Virus record (IMG/VR): IMGVR_UViG_3300007541_000324 | Location: 1 to 20,264 of that record | DNA from: a virus | DNA length: 20,264 bases | Reading direction: 5' to 3' (one strand) | Shown: positions 14,966 to 20,264 of the stretch, piece by piece | Layout of the letters: each line of letters starts with the position of its first letter | Position numbering within the stretch: position 1 is the first letter of the stretch | Translations under genes and position numbers: made by a program | The notes under the pieces: generated by a model | What the model was told of the DNA's origin: nothing | Database searches by the model: none | The model's input: the letters and a program-made list of their open reading frames with translations, nothing else

Positions 14966-15421
14966 TTAAGAAAGGTTATTGTTTTGGATATACAGAATAG
15001 TAACTGTTGCTACACCAGCAGTTCCGTCACCAGCAGTTGCAGTGAAGTCTGCTAATACTTGTAGGTCTGTAGTTCCAACATCAGTTGCTTCTGTGTCCAA
15101 CGTACCACGAGTAGTTCCAGCAGACTGAACACTGGTAGACGGGATAAACGCATCTGCATCAGCAGAAGTACCTACAACAACGGTAGATGCAGTTCCATCA
15201 TCATTAGCTGTAGTCACGTTAAGGATAGCGTCTACAATTTGAGAGTTAGCAGGAATGGTAGCAACTACTTGGTTTGCACTAGTCGCACCTGCAATGTCGA
15301 TAACTTTAGACTGCGCCATCAGAACGTAGCCGACGTTCGCAACATTAGTACCAACGGTAGATCCAGTAGTATCTTTGATAGTCCCAGCTTTGATAGGACC
15401 AGAGAAAGTGGTAGTACCCAT
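14966..15421 (-). CDS. Virion structural protein, first gene after the capsid terminator
   Basis: I choose ATG 15421 as start, giving 151 residues and MGTTTFSGPIKAGTIKDTTG. It lies nine bases after AGAGG, whereas an earlier ATG at 15442 has no good site. The protein continues GTNVANVGYVLMAQSKVIDI and a long beta-type region (QVVATIPANSQIVDAILNVT, DLQVLADFTATAGDGTAGVA) ending in VTILYIQNNNLS. No Cys or membrane segment occurs. The opening resembles, from memory, head-associated proteins in marine phages. It is the first gene after the terminator. The 107 bases upstream hold no convincing sigma-70 promoter, so it may depend on read-through or a phage-specific promoter. Confidence 0.75.
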   Translation of the reverse strand: MGTTTFSGPIKAGTIKDTTGSTVGTNVANVGYVLMAQSKVIDIAGATSANQVVATIPANSQIVDAILNVTTANDDGTASTVVVGTSADADAFIPSTSVQSAGTTRGTLDTEATDVGTTDLQVLADFTATAGDGTAGVATVTILYIQNNNLS

Positions 15422-15528
15422 AAAGAAACACCTCTTGCACAAGGATTCGCTTTACAGAAAGTGCAACATCAGGGGGCATAGACCTGTCTGCAAAGCTATT
15501 GTGATGCCCTTCTGTGAAAACTATACGC

Positions 15529-15560
15529 AAAAAAAGAGGGGGACACAAGTGTCCCCCTCT
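15529..15560 (-). terminator. Intrinsic terminator after the major capsid gene
   Basis: On the minus strand AGAGGGGGACA (15560-15550), a CTTG loop and TGTCCCCCTCT (15545-15535) form a perfect 11-bp GC-rich stem. Six U residues (15534-15529) follow directly. It starts 28 bases after the capsid stop codon, so it should limit transcription of the genes that follow. On the plus strand the stem is also followed by a T-run after GC, so it could act in both directions, though no plus-strand gene reaches it. Confidence 0.9.
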
Positions 15561-15568
15561 GCTTTTTT

Positions 15569-15584
15569 CGTTTCACGTGAAACG
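15569..15584. promoter_or_regulatory. parS-like palindrome (candidate ParB-binding site)
   Basis: CGTTTCACGTGAAACG is a perfect 16-bp palindrome placed four bases after the capsid stop codon and eight bases before the terminator stem. It matches 14 of 16 bases of the bacterial parS consensus TGTTTCACGTGAAACA; the only differences are the two outermost, symmetric bases. Neither strand has a U-run directly after it, so it is not a normal terminator. I saw no second CACGTG core in the window and no ParA or ParB gene. Binding by host ParB is inferred. Confidence 0.6.
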
Positions 15585-15588
15585 AATG

Positions 15589-16497
15589 TTACGCGCCTTG
15601 CGAACCGAACACACAACGTGGGTCAGATACACCAAAGCTGTAACGCTCACGGGCCTTATAGCGCACGTTGCCAGTCTCAAAATCACCTTCCATAGAAGTC
15701 TTGATTGGAGAACGAACAAAATGCTTGAAGCCGTTTGGCGCATCAGTCTTGATGAAGAAGCCGTCTGGGTCAGTGAGGAAGTGATTCACCACATAACCAT
15801 CTGGCAACATACCCATGCTCTTAAGAGCATTGATGTCGTTGTCCGCTGTAGCCGGACGCAGGTTAGAAGCCATCAGACGTTCTGCAACAAATTGCAGTGC
15901 TGGTGGAACAATCAACTTACGACCTTGCAAAGCGATTTTCAAACCACGCTCATCGATAAATGCCGCGATGTCAATCAATGATTGCTCGAGGGATGTCTCA
16001 TTGAGGTCAGCTTGAGTTGCAAGGGTGTTAGACAGGTTGCCACCACCCACAGTTGGGTGAGCGGTTGAGCAAAGCTCTACGCCATCACCAATAGGGAAGT
16101 TGCTATCAAAGGCATTGTTAAGAACAGATGCGGCTTTGACCTGCTTAGTGTTAGCCATACTGCGAGCCAAAGCACGAGTGTAGCGAGAGCTAAGTCGGTC
16201 GTAAAGGTTATCCTCTACGGCTTCTTCAGTAATCGCGAACGCCAATGCAATGGTTTCGTGAGTGTAGCGGGCTGTGTATGCTTCGTTTGCAGTATCGTAT
16301 GCGACACTTGCGCCTTCACCCTTAACAGGTGCTTGACCAAAGCCAGACAGCATTACTTCCTCTTCAAATGCGCGATCTGAAGATTCCGTCTCAAAGATTT
16401 CGGCATGCTCATTGTCATACCTGTCGTACTCCATACCGAACAGAGCGTTGAGTCCTGGCTCCAGTTCTTTGAGGAGTTGGGAACGAGTTATAGCCAT
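15589..16497 (-). CDS. Major capsid protein, HK97 fold
   Basis: The 302-residue protein starts MAITRSQLLKELEPGLNALF. It contains an early acidic segment (ETESSDRAFEEEVMLSGFGQ), then TARYTHETIALAFAITEEAV and VEDNLYDRLSSRYTRALARS, the long spine-helix region. GDGVELCSTAHPTVGGGNLS and LKIALQGRKLIVPPALQFVA match Mu gpT-type and related major head proteins. The end is KARERYSFGVSDPRCVFGSQ. There is no signal or membrane segment. The ATG follows GGAGAATAGGAA, a strong site suited to high expression. Upstream are scaffold-like and decoration-like genes, the usual order. The strong terminator just after the gene fits separate control of capsid output. The assignment is firm. Confidence 0.9.
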   Translation of the reverse strand: MAITRSQLLKELEPGLNALFGMEYDRYDNEHAEIFETESSDRAFEEEVMLSGFGQAPVKGEGASVAYDTANEAYTARYTHETIALAFAITEEAVEDNLYDRLSSRYTRALARSMANTKQVKAASVLNNAFDSNFPIGDGVELCSTAHPTVGGGNLSNTLATQADLNETSLEQSLIDIAAFIDERGLKIALQGRKLIVPPALQFVAERLMASNLRPATADNDINALKSMGMLPDGYVVNHFLTDPDGFFIKTDAPNGFKHFVRSPIKTSMEGDFETGNVRYKARERYSFGVSDPRCVFGSQGA

Positions 16498-16509
16498 TTC
16501 CTATTCTCC

Positions 16510-17127
16510 TTATACACCAGCACCAGTACCGTTAGCACCGTAACGATAGAAGTGATTGTTTAGTTGGACGATAGCCAAACGACCAGCGACTGTTGCGTCA
16601 TCGTTATCAGGAGAATCCTCAAAACCGATGATACGCAAATTCAGCGTGTTGGTTGTGTTAGCAGTTGATACAGCAAGCTCTGCACTTGACTTACCAGTAG
16701 TATTATTACCAGAGGCGGCAGTTGCAAAGTTAGCGTTAGCGTGGATTAAGGAATCCGCGGCCGCAGCATCACAGTTGATCAAGAATAACTGATCAGGGTG
16801 TGAAGCAATTAAAGCGGTTGCGGCAGTTCCTGATTTGACAGCGGCAGTTCCGGGCCACTTATTACCAAAAGTGACGTTGCCGTTCAAGTCAGTATACTGA
16901 CATCCAATAAAAGCACCCAGTAGAGGCACTGTGCCACCAGCGGCCGATCCTACAACGTCAACCAGACCATTTGCTAGGGGAATAACGGGAGTTCCTTCGT
17001 AGATTACACTGGAAGTACCCGCTGTTCCCGCAGTCTGGATCTTGTAGGAGACCACACCATTGGTGTTAGCACCTGCACCGAGCATTTGATATGGGCGTAG
17101 CCCAAATGCGGCATCTATATTAGCCAT
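16510..17127 (-). CDS. Probable head-decoration or capsid-associated protein
   Basis: The 205-residue protein begins MANIDAAFGLRPYQMLGAGA and contains NGVVSYKIQTAGTAGTSSVI, YEGTPVIPLANG, LLGAFIGCQYTDLNGNVTFG and NKWPGTAAV. It ends RLAIVQLNNHFYRYGANGTG. The Gly/Ala/Thr-rich, beta-type sequence fits a small capsid-surface or decoration protein. It precedes the major capsid gene by 12 bases, a frequent place for such proteins. From memory MANxxAxFGxRPxxxL openings recur next to capsid genes of marine phages. The start ATG has AGGA about nine bases upstream. A minor head-shell subunit is the main alternative. Confidence 0.7.
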   Translation of the reverse strand: MANIDAAFGLRPYQMLGAGANTNGVVSYKIQTAGTAGTSSVIYEGTPVIPLANGLVDVVGSAAGGTVPLLGAFIGCQYTDLNGNVTFGNKWPGTAAVKSGTAATALIASHPDQLFLINCDAAAADSLIHANANFATAASGNNTTGKSSAELAVSTANTTNTLNLRIIGFEDSPDNDDATVAGRLAIVQLNNHFYRYGANGTGAGV

Positions 17128-17147
17128 TGCTCAGATCCTTTAGTTGT

Positions 17148-17600
17148 TTAGTCGTTATTACCACGACCAAAAGTTACACGAGACTGCCTATTATTTTCAA
17201 TAGGCATTGACGGATGTTGCTCCCTCATAAGATCATTATCAACAGCAGTCATTTGATCTTTCGTACGTTGACGATAGTAATCATTGCGCTGTTCTCTCAT
17301 CTCATCAGGGAATCTTGCAAGTACCAGACCGCCCACACCAATAACACCTGCGTGTTTACCATCTTGAATGGTTGGTGCTTCAAAATCAGGGTACTCATCA
17401 GCGCGAACAAGTTCAAAGCCTTCGCGTAGCCGAGCAGATAGGTTCTTTTTATCATCATAACCCATGACAGATTCACGGATCCAGCGATGAACAAAACCTT
17501 CTGGGGGAGGTGGTGCGTCCAGTGTTGACGGTGGTCTCCAAGGTTGTGACTTAGAGGATTTTGCCCTTGTGTGGGCAGTGCGTGGGCTTTTATCTATCAT
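17148..17600 (-). CDS. Hypothetical protein of the head operon
   Basis: The start at 17600 (150 residues, MIDKSPRTAHTRAKSSKSQP) is preferred because GAGGA overlaps the previous stop with a short, proper spacer. An earlier in-frame ATG at 17645 would overlap the scaffold-like gene by 38 bases. The product has a basic, Ser-rich N-terminus with WRPPSTLDAPPPPEGFVHRW, then NLSARLREGFELVRADEYPD, IGVGGLVLARFPDEMREQRN and an Asn/Asp/Arg-rich tail ending in GRGNND. No membrane or metal motif is seen. It lies between the scaffold-like gene and the decoration-like gene, so a head-assembly role is likely. The family is not one I can name. Confidence 0.7.
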   Translation of the reverse strand: MIDKSPRTAHTRAKSSKSQPWRPPSTLDAPPPPEGFVHRWIRESVMGYDDKKNLSARLREGFELVRADEYPDFEAPTIQDGKHAGVIGVGGLVLARFPDEMREQRNDYYRQRTKDQMTAVDNDLMREQHPSMPIENNRQSRVTFGRGNND

Positions 17601-17607
17601 AGATTCC

Positions 17608-18507
17608 TCACGAAGTTTGTTGCATACGGAGCAGTTGCTTCGCATACTGTTGTTCAGTTATACCAAGTTTTTTGGAAATTGCAACTTGAGAGGGAGTTAG
17701 TTTGACTTGTTGCTTACCTCCTCTAGTTCCCCCACGATTGGCAGAAGCCACTTGTGGGCCAGACTTAGCCTTTGGTTTTGGTTCAGCGATCTTAAACTTA
17801 TGCGGAAATTCGGACCGCATCCGCCTATCTACTTCTGCATAATACTCATCGCTTGTAGGATCATACCCTTCTTGCTCAGTTAACTGCTTATGTAGATAAA
17901 GCGCAGTAAGAGTCATTGGCTCATCAGCACCAAACCACTCATTTCGCTCTGCCCAAGCCTCTGCTTTAGCATCTGGCTTAGTAGCTTTAGGCTGTTGCGC
18001 TTGTGGGACTTGAACCTGTTGTTGTGGTTGGGTTTTTCTACGCTCTTGCTCTTGTTTAACATACTGAAGTCTTTCTTGCTGACCAGCTAATGCCGCGAGA
18101 CGTTTTTGCACTTCAAATTGTGCATCTGTATCACCACGATCATACGCTCTTTTTAACTCTTGCTTCAGGAGTTGTTCTTCCGTATTTACACGGTTTTCAA
18201 ACTCTGTGACGTAAGAAGCATCTAAAGATGTGCGTTGCTGATTAGATTCTTCAAGTTGCTTTTTTACAGCTTGAGCATATTCCAATGCCGCTTGTTCACG
18301 TCTTTCTGCTTCCCGCATTTTTGCGGTTAGTTTACTAATACGCTTTTTAACGCCATCACTATACTGTTCTAGCTCATCTTCCTCTGATTTAGCTTGATGT
18401 TCTTCTTGTACTTCTTGTACTTCTTCTGTAGAATCATCTTCTACTTCGACAGAGATGGATTCATCTTCATCGTTTTCAACTTCTTCTTTCAGGGCTTCTT
18501 TAGGCAT
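17608..18507 (-). CDS. Scaffolding-like protein
   Basis: The 299-residue protein starts with a very acidic region (residues about 5-50, EEVENDEDESISVEVEDDST). A long charged helical stretch from about 55 to 165 (KRISKLTAKMREAERREQAA, QEERLQYVKQEQERRKTQPQ types) is likely a coiled coil. A Gln/Pro/Lys linker follows, then a short basic C-terminus with KLTPSQVAISKKLGITEQQY. Acidic and coiled-coil body with a small basic C-terminal helix pair is the usual layout of capsid scaffolds, where the end contacts the coat protein. Position two genes before the coat gene, together with GroES upstream, supports that role. The ATG lies behind GGAG with a five-base spacer. Confidence 0.7.
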   Translation of the reverse strand: MPKEALKEEVENDEDESISVEVEDDSTEEVQEVQEEHQAKSEEDELEQYSDGVKKRISKLTAKMREAERREQAALEYAQAVKKQLEESNQQRTSLDASYVTEFENRVNTEEQLLKQELKRAYDRGDTDAQFEVQKRLAALAGQQERLQYVKQEQERRKTQPQQQVQVPQAQQPKATKPDAKAEAWAERNEWFGADEPMTLTALYLHKQLTEQEGYDPTSDEYYAEVDRRMRSEFPHKFKIAEPKPKAKSGPQVASANRGGTRGGKQQVKLTPSQVAISKKLGITEQQYAKQLLRMQQTS

Positions 18508-18521
18508 GGTTACTCCCCATG

Positions 18522-19016
18522 TTACAGGTGCAGGATATCATCAGGGCTACTAATGCGAGCAATGATCTCATCATCATTAAGAATTCTCACTTCGCCACCC
18601 TCTATCTTGAAACGGCTACCAGCATACCGCCCGAAAATAACCCAGTCGCCTTCTTTACACCAAGGCTCTATGTCATCTCCAAACTTATCTAAATCTTTGT
18701 ATGCCAGAGGTCCGACTTTGAGAACATATCCACAAACTGTGGCAACACGTTCTTTTTCTTGAAACTCACTGGTTAAAATGATCCCACCATCTGTTTTCTT
18801 TTTACCCTGATAAGGCAATATCAAAACACGCCAACCTGTTGGGGTAGGCAATCTTTCCATCGCACTTTCTGGGATTTTAGTTGGGTCTAAAACAACCTCA
18901 TTAGCATCTACATAGGCTTCTGCTAATAAACCGTTATCTTCTGGTGGTGGGGGTGGTGCTTTTTTGTTGGCTCTTTCTCTAGCTATATGCTCTGGTACAA
19001 ATAATGAATCACTCAT
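18522..19016 (-). CDS. groES: Phage GroES-type co-chaperonin with an N-terminal extension
   Basis: The 164-residue protein carries a GroES/Cpn10 core from about residue 57: TPTGWRVLILPYQGKKKTDG, then the mobile-loop end GGIIL at 77-81 and the typical VGYVLKVGP-like strand (here CGYVLKVGPL). GDWVIFGRYAGSRFKIEGGE and ILNDDEIIARI complete the core. The family is usually about 95 residues. Here about 55 residues precede the core, including a run of five prolines, and a short tail follows. It should work with host GroEL to fold virion proteins, as T4 gp31 does for the coat protein. It lies directly before the scaffold-like and capsid genes. Its ATG overlaps the previous gene by eight bases, and a weak AAAGAAG precedes it. 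Confidence 0.85.
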   Translation of the reverse strand: MSDSLFVPEHIARERANKKAPPPPPEDNGLLAEAYVDANEVVLDPTKIPESAMERLPTPTGWRVLILPYQGKKKTDGGIILTSEFQEKERVATVCGYVLKVGPLAYKDLDKFGDDIEPWCKEGDWVIFGRYAGSRFKIEGGEVRILNDDEIIARISSPDDILHL

Positions 19017-19206
19017 CTTCTTTAGATACCTTTTTCAGCAGGTCTTTTAGATCCTGTTCAGTTGTTGCAAGCTCACCGAGTCTAGCTCTGAGTTCCTTGT
19101 ATGCGACAAAATCTGAGACAGGACCATAACAAATTGCTTCCTGTATCATACTTTGTCGTTCGCGAACATTCTTTAACATTTTTTCATAAATGTAAAGGTC
19201 TGACAT
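19009..19206 (-). CDS. Small helical hypothetical protein
   Basis: The 65-residue protein starts MSDLYIYEKMLKNVRERQSM and ends in a charged helix (YKELRARLGELATTEQDLKD, then LLKKVSKEDE). A coiled-coil interaction protein is likely from composition. It has one Cys, no signal peptide and no membrane segment. Its ATG shares TAATG with the endolysin stop, and its end overlaps the start of the GroES gene by eight bases, so it is translated in a coupled chain. From memory similar small proteins lie between lysis and head genes in marine phages. Its function is unknown. Confidence 0.7.
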   Translation of the reverse strand: MSDLYIYEKMLKNVRERQSMIQEAICYGPVSDFVAYKELRARLGELATTEQDLKDLLKKVSKEDE

Positions 19207-19628
19207 TAGATATATTCACCTGTTTTGATCATTTGGGCTACTTCGGTAGCTCTTGACCCCACTTGCTCTGCCCAGCGAGAATCTAAGAACTCCTTAGATG
19301 CAGTTTCCCAATCTGAGTTTGACATCGCAAACAATGCTTTCTCAAACTTCATCAAACGCGGCATCCCTAAATTAAAAGCAAGGTTTATCATTGCGTCCCT
19401 GCGTACTTCATCAAGACCACTAAACCAATCAAAATTTGAACCAAGTTCTTTAACGCACCTATCTATGTCGTTGCTGAGCAAATAGTCTACTTCGTCGTCG
19501 GAGAGACCTAACCCACCATCTTGGTCTATGTTGCGCCCAACACCGATAGTCAAATACCCTGCAGAACATTTGTAGGCGTGTGAACGTACTCCCTCGTGGC
19601 GACGAAGAATCTCTACTACTTTATCCAT
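19206..19628 (-). CDS. Endolysin, T4-type GH24 lysozyme with Glu-Cys-Thr active site
   Basis: The 140-residue protein is a muramidase of the T4/P22 type that cuts the glycan chains of peptidoglycan. It opens with MDKVVEILRRHEGVRSHAYK, then CSAGYLTIGVGRNID. E12, C21 and T27 fit the E-x8-(D/C)-x5-T spacing of the catalytic triad, with Cys in place of the usual T4 Asp20. The rest, MINLAFNLGMPRLMKFEKAL and SRWAEQVGSRATEVAQMIKT, is typical of the second lobe. No signal peptide is visible, so release should depend on a holin. A holin-like gene lies two genes upstream. The ATG follows AGGTAATAATT. The length is usual for the compact family. Confidence 0.9.
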   Translation of the reverse strand: MDKVVEILRRHEGVRSHAYKCSAGYLTIGVGRNIDQDGGLGLSDDEVDYLLSNDIDRCVKELGSNFDWFSGLDEVRRDAMINLAFNLGMPRLMKFEKALFAMSNSDWETASKEFLDSRWAEQVGSRATEVAQMIKTGEYI

Positions 19629-19633
19629 AATTA

Positions 19634-20137
19634 TTACCTGTTAAGTAAGCCAGCTATACCTACATACGGGTTTTGATAAGCAGGCATTGGTCCTAGCGTT
19701 ACACTAGGTGGGGCAGGGGTAATTGGTAAATACAGGTCTTCTGGGATCTCTTCCGGCAAAAACATTTGTCCTTCGTACTTCGGGTTACGTATCCCTCTGG
19801 GATCTGTTGCCGGTGGCTGTGCGGCAGCGGGAGTTTGGTTGTACGCAGGGTTGTTACCCAAAAAAGCAGCGAGGTCTATGCTCTGCACCGGTGCGGCCCT
19901 AAATCTTTCTTGGTCTAGCCCTCTAACGGAGGGAGTGTCTATGTTAGTGGGGTTGCCATTACGCATAGCATTGATCTGGCCGTCGGTCAGGTAAGCAGGC
20001 TCGTAGTTCTCAAAGTAAGGAACAGTGGTTTGCGCAACGGGGGCAGCAGTCTGGGCGGTTATTTGTGCTACCGCATTAGCGTCATAATAAGGGTTGTTAC
20101 CCAAAAAAGTCGCTAGGTCTATGTTTTGGTTAGGCAT
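19634..20137 (-). CDS. Proline-rich hypothetical protein with duplicated FLGNNPxY motif
   Basis: The ATG at 20137 is chosen because it forms TGATG with the previous stop and has AGAGGA at proper distance; a GTG one codon earlier (20140) is too close to it. The 167-residue product has two copies of the motif IDLA(T/A)FLGNNP(Y/A)Y, near residues 6-18 and 87-99. The rest is rich in Pro, Ala, Gln and Thr (ANAVAQITAQTAAPVAQ, YNQTPAAAQPPATDPRG) with EGQMFLPEEIPEDLYLP late and an end in NPYVGIAGLLNR. It looks mostly disordered. It sits between a holin-like gene and the endolysin, so a lysis or virion-accessory role is possible. I do not recognise the family. Confidence 0.7.
   Translation of the reverse strand: MPNQNIDLATFLGNNPYYDANAVAQITAQTAAPVAQTTVPYFENYEPAYLTDGQINAMRNGNPTNIDTPSVRGLDQERFRAAPVQSIDLAAFLGNNPAYNQTPAAAQPPATDPRGIRNPKYEGQMFLPEEIPEDLYLPITPAPPSVTLGPMPAYQNPYVGIAGLLNR
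19847..19866 (-). repeat. Copy 1 of the FLGNNP-coding repeat
   Basis: The plus-strand bases agggttgttacccaaaaaag recur exactly at 20090-20109, and partial identity continues to aggtctatg. The repeat encodes FLGNNP in the same frame, so it looks like a duplication within the gene. Confidence 0.85.
20090..20109 (-). repeat. Copy 2 of the FLGNNP-coding repeat
   Basis: These 20 bases are identical to 19847-19866 on the same strand. The copies are 243 bases (81 codons) apart, which preserves the reading frame. Confidence 0.85.
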
Positions 20138-20264
20138 CACTCTTCCTCTTTTTTACTGCTACTCGCACTGGCTCCAAAATAAAAAGAAATAATCGCGCTC
20201 ACCAAACCACCCATATAACCTAAAACGAGGTTGATTAACTCCATGGAGTTTTGCTCTGGCGGCA
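20137..20264 (-). CDS. Holin-like membrane protein, C-terminal 41 residues (runs off the right edge)
   Basis: The frame is open from base 20264 to a TGA at 20137-20139 that overlaps the next ATG. The visible end starts PPEQNSMELINLVLGYMGGL and continues VSAIISFYFGASASSSKKEE. A membrane span is likely (LINLVLGYMGGLVSAIISFYFG), followed by a short polar, charged tail. Membrane spans ending in a YFG motif and a Ser/Lys-rich tail are familiar in three-span phage holins. The endolysin two genes downstream supports a lysis role. A small internal ATG (20244) could also begin a 35-residue product. Only one span is in view, so the class is not certain. Confidence 0.6.
   Translation of the reverse strand, partial: PPEQNSMELINLVLGYMGGLVSAIISFYFGASASSSKKEEE

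Noticed and set aside
15422-15528. Promoter for the gene at 14966-15421
   Set aside because: TTGCAG and TTGCAC hexamers occur but no acceptable -10 lies at 16-18 bases. A GGGCAT/ATGCCC inverted repeat has a 26-base loop and is weak.
15569-15584. Palindrome read as a second intrinsic terminator
   Set aside because: On neither strand does a U-run follow directly, and the stem would be only six base pairs with an ACGT loop. The terminator next to it is far stronger.
15514-15981. Open plus-strand frame of 155 codons across the capsid gene end and the terminator
   Set aside because: It runs antisense through the major capsid gene and the terminator, shows no recognisable protein and has no good ribosome site, so it is a shadow of the coding strand.
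17601-17645. Longer N-terminus for the hypothetical gene at 17148 (start at 17645)
   Set aside because: It would overlap the scaffold-like gene by 38 bases, while the ATG at 17600 has GAGGA at a proper distance.
1-20264. tRNA, integrase, attachment sites or insertion sequences
   Set aside because: I saw no cloverleaf-like tRNA, no integrase or transposase motifs and no terminal inverted repeats; nearly all bases are used by minus-strand genes.

Overview
The window is a stretch of the virion-and-lysis gene block of a tailed bacteriophage. Every supported gene lies on the minus strand, so the operon reads from high to low coordinates. Genes are packed tightly, with TAATG, TGATG or ATGA junctions or gaps of a few bases and Shine-Dalgarno-like motifs before most starts. 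Several small proteins resemble, from memory, families common in uncultured marine phage genomes. A connector/nozzle-like pair, many fibre proteins and the absence of any recognisable tape measure, tail tube or sheath suggest a short-tailed (podovirus-like) virion. Terminase, portal, replication and integrase genes are not in view, so the placement and the host remain inferences. The marine setting also rests on remembered family resemblance.

Right end (20264 to 19009), lysis: the end of a holin-like membrane protein, a proline-rich protein with a duplicated FLGNNPxY motif, a T4-type GH24 endolysin with a Glu-Cys-Thr active site, and a small helical protein. Next (19016 to 15589), head assembly: a phage GroES co-chaperonin, an acidic coiled-coil scaffold-like protein, an unknown protein, a probable head-decoration protein and the HK97-fold major capsid protein.

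Just after the capsid gene come two compact non-coding signals: a perfect 16-bp palindrome, CGTTTCACGTGAAACG, that matches 14 of 16 bases of the bacterial parS centromere consensus, and a strong intrinsic terminator. I consider the parS-like site the most unusual element in the window.

Middle (15421 to 11070), small structural and connector proteins: three structural proteins, a conserved small basic protein, a coiled-coil plus membrane-anchor protein, a second basic protein, a head-tail adaptor candidate, a three-part protein (zinc ribbon, fibre repeats, cupredoxin-like domain with a Cys-x2-His-x2-Met signature) and a further connector-like protein.

Left (11073 to 1), tail, fibres and internal proteins: two structural proteins, a fibre made of about a dozen ~22-residue repeats, a zinc-ribbon protein, a tail fibre, an Ig + FN3 + kelch-like adhesin, a helical protein, a GT-A glycosyltransferase that may decorate fibres, a nozzle-like protein, and two proteins that look like internal or ejected virion proteins. 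The last of these runs off the left edge. No tRNA, CRISPR array, insertion sequence or integration site was seen, and no stretch over 300 bases lacks a gene.
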